Shown here piece by piece: positions 58,435 to 64,000 of a stretch of DNA of 64,000 bases. Position 1 is the first letter of the stretch, and each line of letters opens with the position of its first letter. Both the position numbers and the translations under genes were made by a program. Source of the DNA: Siphonodentalium dalli. Lineage: Eukaryota > Mollusca > Scaphopoda > Gadilida > Siphonodentaliidae. A model generated the notes under the pieces. That model was not told the DNA's origin. It saw nothing but the letters and a program-made list of their open reading frames with translations, and made no database searches. Location: contig CP136066.1 of assembly GCA_032622095.1 (NCBI GenBank), positions 64,202,609 through 64,266,608 of the forward strand. The letters run 5' to 3'.

Positions 58435-59265
58435 AATATAATATAACTTATATGTGTGATGCTGCTGGACTTAGAAAATTTCGCCACGGCGCTGGACTTA
58501 GAAGAACATTTCGCCTTCAATATTATGATAGGGTGGTGTTGAATGGAAGTGGCACTGTTGGTTCGATCGAGCTGAAACTTGGCATTTTTTATACTTTCCG
58601 TAAGAGAATCCAGCAAACTAACGCTCAGCTTAGAGAAATTACTCGATCTATCGGTTTGAATTTCAATCTGAGCGTTCGAAATTCGGTGGAGATTCGCGTG
58701 AAGTTAGATTGAAGTTCGAAATTCGAAATTCGGTGGAGATTCAACCCCTATTTTTTTTGGACTCAAGTTCATTGTTGTGTTCCAATTCGTGCTCCCCTGC
58801 TCGAATTTGGGGTCAAAAGTGATTTTTTTTCACTTTTTCTGAGACACAGCGCTGGACTTAGAAAAAAAGTTCGAGTTCAATATTAAGGTGACGAAGGGAA
58901 GTGGCACTGTTTATGGCTGGATCGAGCTGAAACTTGGTATTTTTGATACTTTCCATAAATTCAAACCTATAGATCGAGTAATTTCTCGAAGCTGAGCGTT
59001 AGTTTGCTGGATTCTCTAACGGAAAGTATAAAAAATGCCAAATCGAACCATAAACAGTGCCACTTCCCTCTAGCACCACCCCTATCATAATATTGAAGTC
59101 CAGCGCCGTGGCAAAATTCCAGCAGTATCTCAGAAAAAGTGAAAAAAATAACTTTTGACCCAAAATTGGAACACAACAATGAACTTGAGGCAAAAAAAAG
59201 TAGGGGTTGAATCTCCACCGAATTTCTAACTTCGAACTTCGATCCAACTTCACGAACCCGCTGCA
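58435..59265. repeat. Inverted-repeat (foldback) sequence
   Basis: 58480-58680 (GGCGCTGGACTTAG, 'aatattatgataggg', AAGTGGCACTGT, 'actttccgt.agagaatccagcaaactaacgctcagctt') is found inverted at 58965-59110. 58735-58850 (GATTCAACCCCTATTTTTTT, 'ttcattgttgtgttccaatt', 'tttttcactttttctgaga') is inverted at 59110-59220. A third partial forward copy spans 58850-58960. Frames in it are translations. Confidence 0.75.
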
Positions 59266-60180
59266 AATATATTTTTTCGAACTCGGAAATATTATCTGGT
59301 TCAAGGGATGGAGGTGCACTCGGACAACGGAGACCCTATACATGAATGTTACCTCGATTCCATGCATGTTTGCTCACTCTATGTCTTTCCATATTGTCGC
59401 GCCTGGTGAAAGACTGACGCACTCTGTACACGTAAACATACCGACTCTAACTGATTGCTCGTCCGAAAACACCCTCCTCAGTTATATACACGTCCCTCAG
59501 TCCCTCAGTTACTCCTCCCTCTCTCTCTATATATATAACTGATCGACGATTCAGGAATGTTCTATGCGCTAAAGGAAGGGTGTGTGGGTTCCCCACTTCC
59601 CTGCCGCGTCACGCGCTGGCCATACAAGACAACGAACCCAGTGTAGGGGTAAATAACACTGTGATATACAAAGGGGATGTGTGATAGCTATAGACGTGGA
59701 TGCGGACTGGAGGGGTGGGGGAGGTCGAGATAAGTTGACATGGAGGGAAGCAGAGTGAACTGGGAGGGAGCGGGAGGGAGGGAGGGTAGACAGGGAGGGA
59801 CACTGAGTGGCCCGGGAGGGATGAGGAGTAGATAGGAAGGCAATACTCCCCCAGGGCAAGGAGTTGATTTAACCCCGTCCCCTCGTCCAAGACCCGCGTG
59901 TGTCTCGCGAAAACGTGACCAAATAATTGCAGATATTACTGCTATAGGCCGAGCATCTGCTGTCCTATTCATTGCCGAACAGCTTTGCGGTCAAATACGT
60001 ACACACCGCCCTACATGATTATTAAAAGCGTCAGTGTGTTCACTTCTTTTTCTATAGTATTGATATACTGAATATATACAACAGGCTATTGAAAGTCTGA
60101 CATAAACACGATAAGAACTGCAGGGCCGAGCGCATTCTAGTCATATTCACAACAACCAACCGAGCAAAAGACTTGACACG
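59266..60180. other. Unassigned stretch with GGGA-rich tract
   Basis: 59690-59830 is rich in GGGAGGGAGCGGGAGGG runs on the plus strand (the complement reads as Pro/Ser/Leu in open frames 59569-59972, composition-driven). (CT/TA)n at 59518-59538. No gene was recognised. Confidence 0.5.
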
Positions 60181-60236
60181 TGTCACCCATACAAACAAAG
60201 AGTGACGTCACAACACGTGACACCTATGACGTCAAT
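60173..60236. promoter_or_regulatory. Cluster of two CRE and two E-box palindromes
   Basis: Within about 60 bp lie CACGTG at 60177-60182, TGACGTCA at 60203-60210, CACGTG at 60214-60219 and TGACGTCA at 60227-60234. These are full consensus sites for CREB/ATF and bHLH-type factors. No transcript start is known. They lie within the 3' part of the minus-strand frame 60380-60183, so they may be coincidence. Confidence 0.35.
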
Positions 60237-60792
60237 AGCTTTCGGCTGAGCATCGAGAGTAGTCACCCGAGCGCCGTGTATAGTTAAAGTCCTAGTCAGT
60301 CTTTTCGGGGTCATAAAAAGGTTAACTATACCACTAGCTGACTCCACGTCGTCGACTTTGTAGAAGAGGATACGGTTCATTGTTCTGCCAGATTAGGTCG
60401 AAATTTTCCCCAGCGATACCATATATGTGGCGTCCGCGCACTCGTCCGTGTATCGTTCGGGCACAACGATGCTGACATTCTAAACTGCTTTTCAAGGCCA
60501 TTTTCATTACGACCGTATAGAGCTTAGGCTTCGCCCCGCCAACGTCGGATAGGTTGTCGAATTCCCGCAGTTCCTTACTGATCATGGTGAAAACGACGTT
60601 CTCCGGTAAGTTCCCAATACTAAGGCGCTTGGCGACGCTCTTAAACTCGTTCTTCTCCAACTGGTACAACTCTTTCAATGACACTGACACCGGCAATAGA
60701 GCGGCGCTCGAGGCAGTGTCATTCGCCTGCTGACTCCCACTTAGTGCGCTCAACCCACCGTCTACGGGCGACATCTCTCTGTTCTTCCCCAT
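60183..60792 (-). pseudogene. Possible LINE ORF1 (gag-like), frameshifted
   Basis: The minus frame 60792-60334 starts MGKNREMSPVDGG and has a higher GC content than its surroundings. It includes KSVAKRLSIGNLPENVVFTM. In another frame (60380-60183) the sequence continues FYKVDDVESASGIVN... and RTLTIHGARVTTLDAQPKA. The last part recalls the 'L.I.G.RV...Y.GQPK.C..C' region before the zinc knuckles of LINE ORF1 proteins, but no knuckle follows. It could equally be an exon of an unrecognised host gene. Not assigned firmly. Confidence 0.35.
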
Positions 60793-61466
60793 GCACCAGC
60801 CCGATGGCTACACATCGCTCCACTCGAACTGACGGCCAAAACCGGCACCTCTCTATTCTTCTTTGAATTTGCTTTCGGCATATTATCCTTCGTCCCTTAA
60901 TTGTACAGATATTAAAAAAAAAAAAAAAATCCTTCTGACAAAGTGAGACCCAAGATTCTACCTCCACGACAGTGTGCATATGGTGTCCAGCTAGAGGAGT
61001 CGCCTCCCTATACGACCGACGTCGTTACGGGTAACGTGCCAACATAAAAAAAAAATCAATTCCTCGGGCAAACCTTTTAATCGAGTACTCACGAGGGACC
61101 CCGGCTATATTAACATATCCCGTCCGCTTACGCGGCTTCCGCGTTCTCGTAGTTTGTGGATCGATTCTTATCCAATTATTTATCTTCCACAGAACCTGTG
61201 GCTGACTCTCTTTGACCCCACACCACTACTACTGTTCGTGGTTAACCAACTCATCACTATCCCGGCAGTTCCAGCCACACAGCCTAAACTGGCGTGTTCC
61301 ATCGGACGTGTCTTCATCCATATAATAATAGGCAATATATATATATATATATCTTTAATTATCCTCCATTACTGAAGATTATATATGAACAAATGGCAAA
61401 TAAAGAACATGATACAAACGCTTATACATAAGCATATGAACAATCAAAAGTATATACAAATATATA
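60793..61466. other. Unassigned stretch
   Basis: Poly-A (60914-60929) and (TA)n (61336-61352) tracts; no gene was recognised. Confidence 0.5.
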
Positions 61467-62212
61467 TCTATTATATATTTTGAAAGATCTGTGTGTGTAT
61501 GTGTTTGTTTGTGTGTGTGTTTGTGTGTTTGAAATCGATGGACTCCAAAACGACTAAGCCAATTTCGATGAAATTTGGTATTTGGATGTGTTTTCGGCCG
61601 GAGACGAACATAGGCATATTTATTTGTCCGTGCGAGGTCAACTTTTCACGTGCGGAGGTCAAATCTATTTTTACGCCGTTTTTGCGCTAATATATTTCAG
61701 TTCGGTGCTCACAAATCGATTCGATATAGCGCGAATAATAAATTGCCAGTCATATAATTTGCACGGTTAGAATCTGTGTGGATTCATCTTTCCAACGATA
61801 TATAATATGTATGTATCCGTTTTAGTTATCTGCCTCAATTATTAGGTACAAGTGGTACAATGCTTTTATCGGGATAAAATCAATGCGTAATTTCTATGAC
61901 GTCGTCAGAGGTCATAAAGTTAGATTACGTTAACTCTCACCCTGCCGATGCATTTGACTGTGTCGCGTTAACTCATCACCGGCCGAGGTATCCGCAAATG
62001 ACATTGGGCTATATATCTCGGAAACGGGTGTAGCTATCGACTTGAAATTTGGTATGTGAATGTATCTTGCCCCGGATACGAATTTTATCGGGTCGCCGAG
62101 CACGCGCGACACCAGCTTCGCGCATGCGCAGACCAGATCTAGGAAACGGGTGGAGCAATCGACTTGAAATTTGGTTTTTGAATAGCCCGGACGAAGTCGG
62201 GTCACCTTCTAG
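61467..62212 (+). mobile_element. Non-autonomous Helitron, copy 3
   Basis: A|TCTATTATATATTTTGAAAG, then a (GT)n stretch; 3' hairpin GCCCGGACGAAGTCGGGT, CACCTT, CTAG|T at 62209-62212. The order of internal blocks is the same as copy 1, with which it shares a longer central segment (CAACTTTTCACGTGC ... GCGCTAATATATTTCAG ... AATTTGCACGGTTAGAATC). No Rep/helicase. Frames at 61471-62303 are translations. Confidence 0.9.
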
Positions 62213-62733
62213 TATATATATATATATATATCATTATGGGTCTGCGCGCCTACGTACACGTACCGTCACGTACTGTTCGGCATGCTATGACTACACGCGG
62301 TAGTAATGCATCCGAACGCCATTTCGTTGCCGTATGGTACGCACACATAGGGGCGCAGCCACAGCGGCATACATTGGTGTATGCCAAACGCACACACGTG
62401 CACCCGGACGCGCAGGATATACTGAAGCATTGGATTGTCATCCTACTGGCCAACTGATCCCAACCGAATGGGACGCACGCACCAACACGCACAGGCACAC
62501 GTGTACACGCAACTTACACGATTTATTTGTATACTTGAATGGTTTTATAAAGCAAGTGCGTTTTCAATATAATATAATTCGTGTGAGAATTGGAGACATA
62601 TTATAACCTGGATATCACGTGTCACGTATATAGTTAAAGTGAAGTATAGTGAGGTATATATATAATTATATGTGACATATTCATTTCGATGACAATATTA
62701 TAGTGGGCAATATATGTGTGAATAAAAAGAAGG
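62213..62733. other. Spacer with LINE 3' end repeats
   Basis: A (TA)n tract, then GC-rich unassigned DNA (62240-62500). TTAAAGTGAAGTATAGTGAG occurs at 62633 and again at 62733, the latter overlapping the LINE stop codon, so it may be a 3'-terminal repeat of that LINE. Confidence 0.5.
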
Positions 62734-64000
62734 TTAAAGTGAAGTATAGTGAGTAACACCGGTCATACCAGCATATAGGTAATAAGCTTGCCACATTTTG
62801 ACAACATTTTTGAAAATTATAATTGGAATGTCGTCATCTTCAATCATTATATCGCTCTCAATTTCTGATAAGTTGTCAAGGAGCACACTTAATTTGGCTT
62901 CTCCTGAGAGCGATTCGTATTTGATGTAGGCATTAATCCCAAGTGCATCCATAATAAAATATTCCATCTCATTTCTAAACGAAAACATGGCCGTACAATC
63001 AATGAATATATGAGACAAAATGTCGGTCGTGGTAGAATCACAGTTCGTACATGAAATTTCTCTGTTGATTCCTATTTGGCTTATCAATTTGCCAATTGTG
63101 AGATACATGGTCTTGTCTTCTGGATATAATTTGCATAGGCGCCAAACATAGGACATACATAATTCTGTGTGTATTCTATTGAAGAGAGAAAAACTTGGGT
63201 CAGAATTTGTTCTTGATTTCCATGCATCCGCGTGTGATGTTTCCATTCCTGTGTTAAAAATATGTTTCCACTAGTTTTTGTCCGGAAAAAGAGACTCTGT
63301 GGCAAATTGGTAAAGGTAATTCGATAAGTCATATTGATCAAGTATTTGCATAATGTCACAAAAGTAGTTTTTAGAACAAGACAAGCGAGACTCAGTGGTA
63401 GACAGAAGCGTGTATTCATACATTCTGTTAAAGAAAACTTGTTTAACAGTTTTCTTATTGTTGCATTCAACATTGCACAGGGATGATAATAGTGACATTT
63501 TCTTTTTATTTATGTAGAATTCTATTGAGTGAATTCCAAGTAAGCCAAGAGCGATATCGGTCCGGGTCCTGGGTTCGAATCCCTGTATCGTTTTTATGCA
63601 AAATCTATGAGTTCTTTCTATTTTAAGAATTTCATTTTGGGTTATATTCCACAATAGCTCCGTGCCGAACAACGCTCTTGGCAAAATGACTGATTTATAT
63701 ATTAGTGAAGAACTCAGAGGAGTTAGACCTCCAGCATATAAGCCAGAATTCGACAGCATAAGGAATGTGCTTCTCAGTTTGTCACATACATGTGCGATAA
63801 AATTATTTGTTTGTTTATACTTCGCAATTGGGATTCCCAGGTGGACTGTACTGTCCACTTCTTTAAGGTGTTCAGGCCCCATGATCCATTGGCGTTTACA
63901 CTTATCGGATTGTGTCTTTGTCTCATTAAGTACCATTATTACAGATTTAGATGTGTTATACTTGTAACGCCATGTATAGCTATAACTCAAACACATATTG
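62734..64000 (-). pseudogene. LINE reverse transcriptase, 3' half, running off the right edge
   Basis: The minus frame from the edge to 62734 encodes the region after the catalytic Asp pair (YKYNTSKSVIMVLNE), the thumb (LRSTFLMLSNSGLYAGGLTP, ERTHRFCIKTIQGFEPRTRTD) and a C-terminal tail with CTNCDSTTTDILSHIFIDC. It is one frame with a single in-frame TAG at 63271-63273; no frameshift seen. It is the same family as 26082-28110 (shared LSNAGLYAGG and HRFC..HIQG). The best preserved LINE tail in the window. Confidence 0.85.

Noticed and set aside
59569-59972. Pro/Ser-rich minus-strand frames
   Set aside because: Driven by the GGGA-rich tract on the plus strand; three overlapping frames give equally plausible low-complexity proteins.
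63560-63595. GGGTTCGAATCCC looks like a tRNA T-arm / B box
   Set aside because: It lies in the coding frame of the LINE (GFEPRTRT on the minus strand), and no acceptor stem, D-arm or anticodon arm surrounds it.

Overview
This is eukaryotic, animal-type DNA: AT-rich, mostly non-coding, with one spliced host gene and a very dense load of nested transposable elements. The host gene encodes a chitin deacetylase with peritrophin-type chitin-binding modules. Together with LINEs, non-autonomous Helitrons and a Ty3-type element, this suggests a marine invertebrate, most likely a lophotrochozoan such as a mollusc. That placement is inference; no marker gene fixes it.

Layout. 1-1178: 3' end of a Ty3/gypsy-type pol (integrase), open at the left edge. 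4954-22932 (+): three exons of the chitin deacetylase gene. Two exons each carry a six-cysteine chitin-binding domain and the last carries the whole deacetylase domain. All visible junctions are phase 1, and the 5' exons must lie left of the window. Its two introns hold a 651-bp tandem duplication with a long hairpin, a ~0.9-kb inverted-repeat element, a non-autonomous Helitron, an ~0.86-kb inverted repeat pair, a hAT transposase remnant and other repeats. 23741-24193 is a MULE-like inverted-repeat element with a 9-bp target duplication. 24541-24970 is GAT low-complexity sequence.

25651-38530 is a nest. A minus-strand LINE reverse transcriptase is split by a long palindromic element (28482-38003, 6-bp target duplication AAACGT) whose arms carry a mirrored minisatellite. 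The right arm of that palindrome was in turn hit by a gag-only LTR retrotransposon (32659-37575, TTTG duplication). 39187-50319 is one giant foldback element with ends TAGTCCAGGAG.../...CTCCTGGACTA, later hit by a Helitron, a TTAA-flanked foldback and a LINE (46576-49720, TGTTA duplication). A shorter relative lies at 53851-57525, with part of it tandemly duplicated to about 58110. The arms of both are packed with AAGATGGCGGC blocks. 58120-64000 holds a minisatellite, another foldback, a degenerate possible LINE ORF1, a third Helitron and the 3' half of another LINE running off the right edge.

Nothing here looks like an operon or a defence system. The most unusual content is the set of long foldback elements without transposases, whose boundaries and insertion order can be read from target duplications and paralogous empty sites. 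All comparisons were made by eye, so identities and exact repeat borders are approximate.
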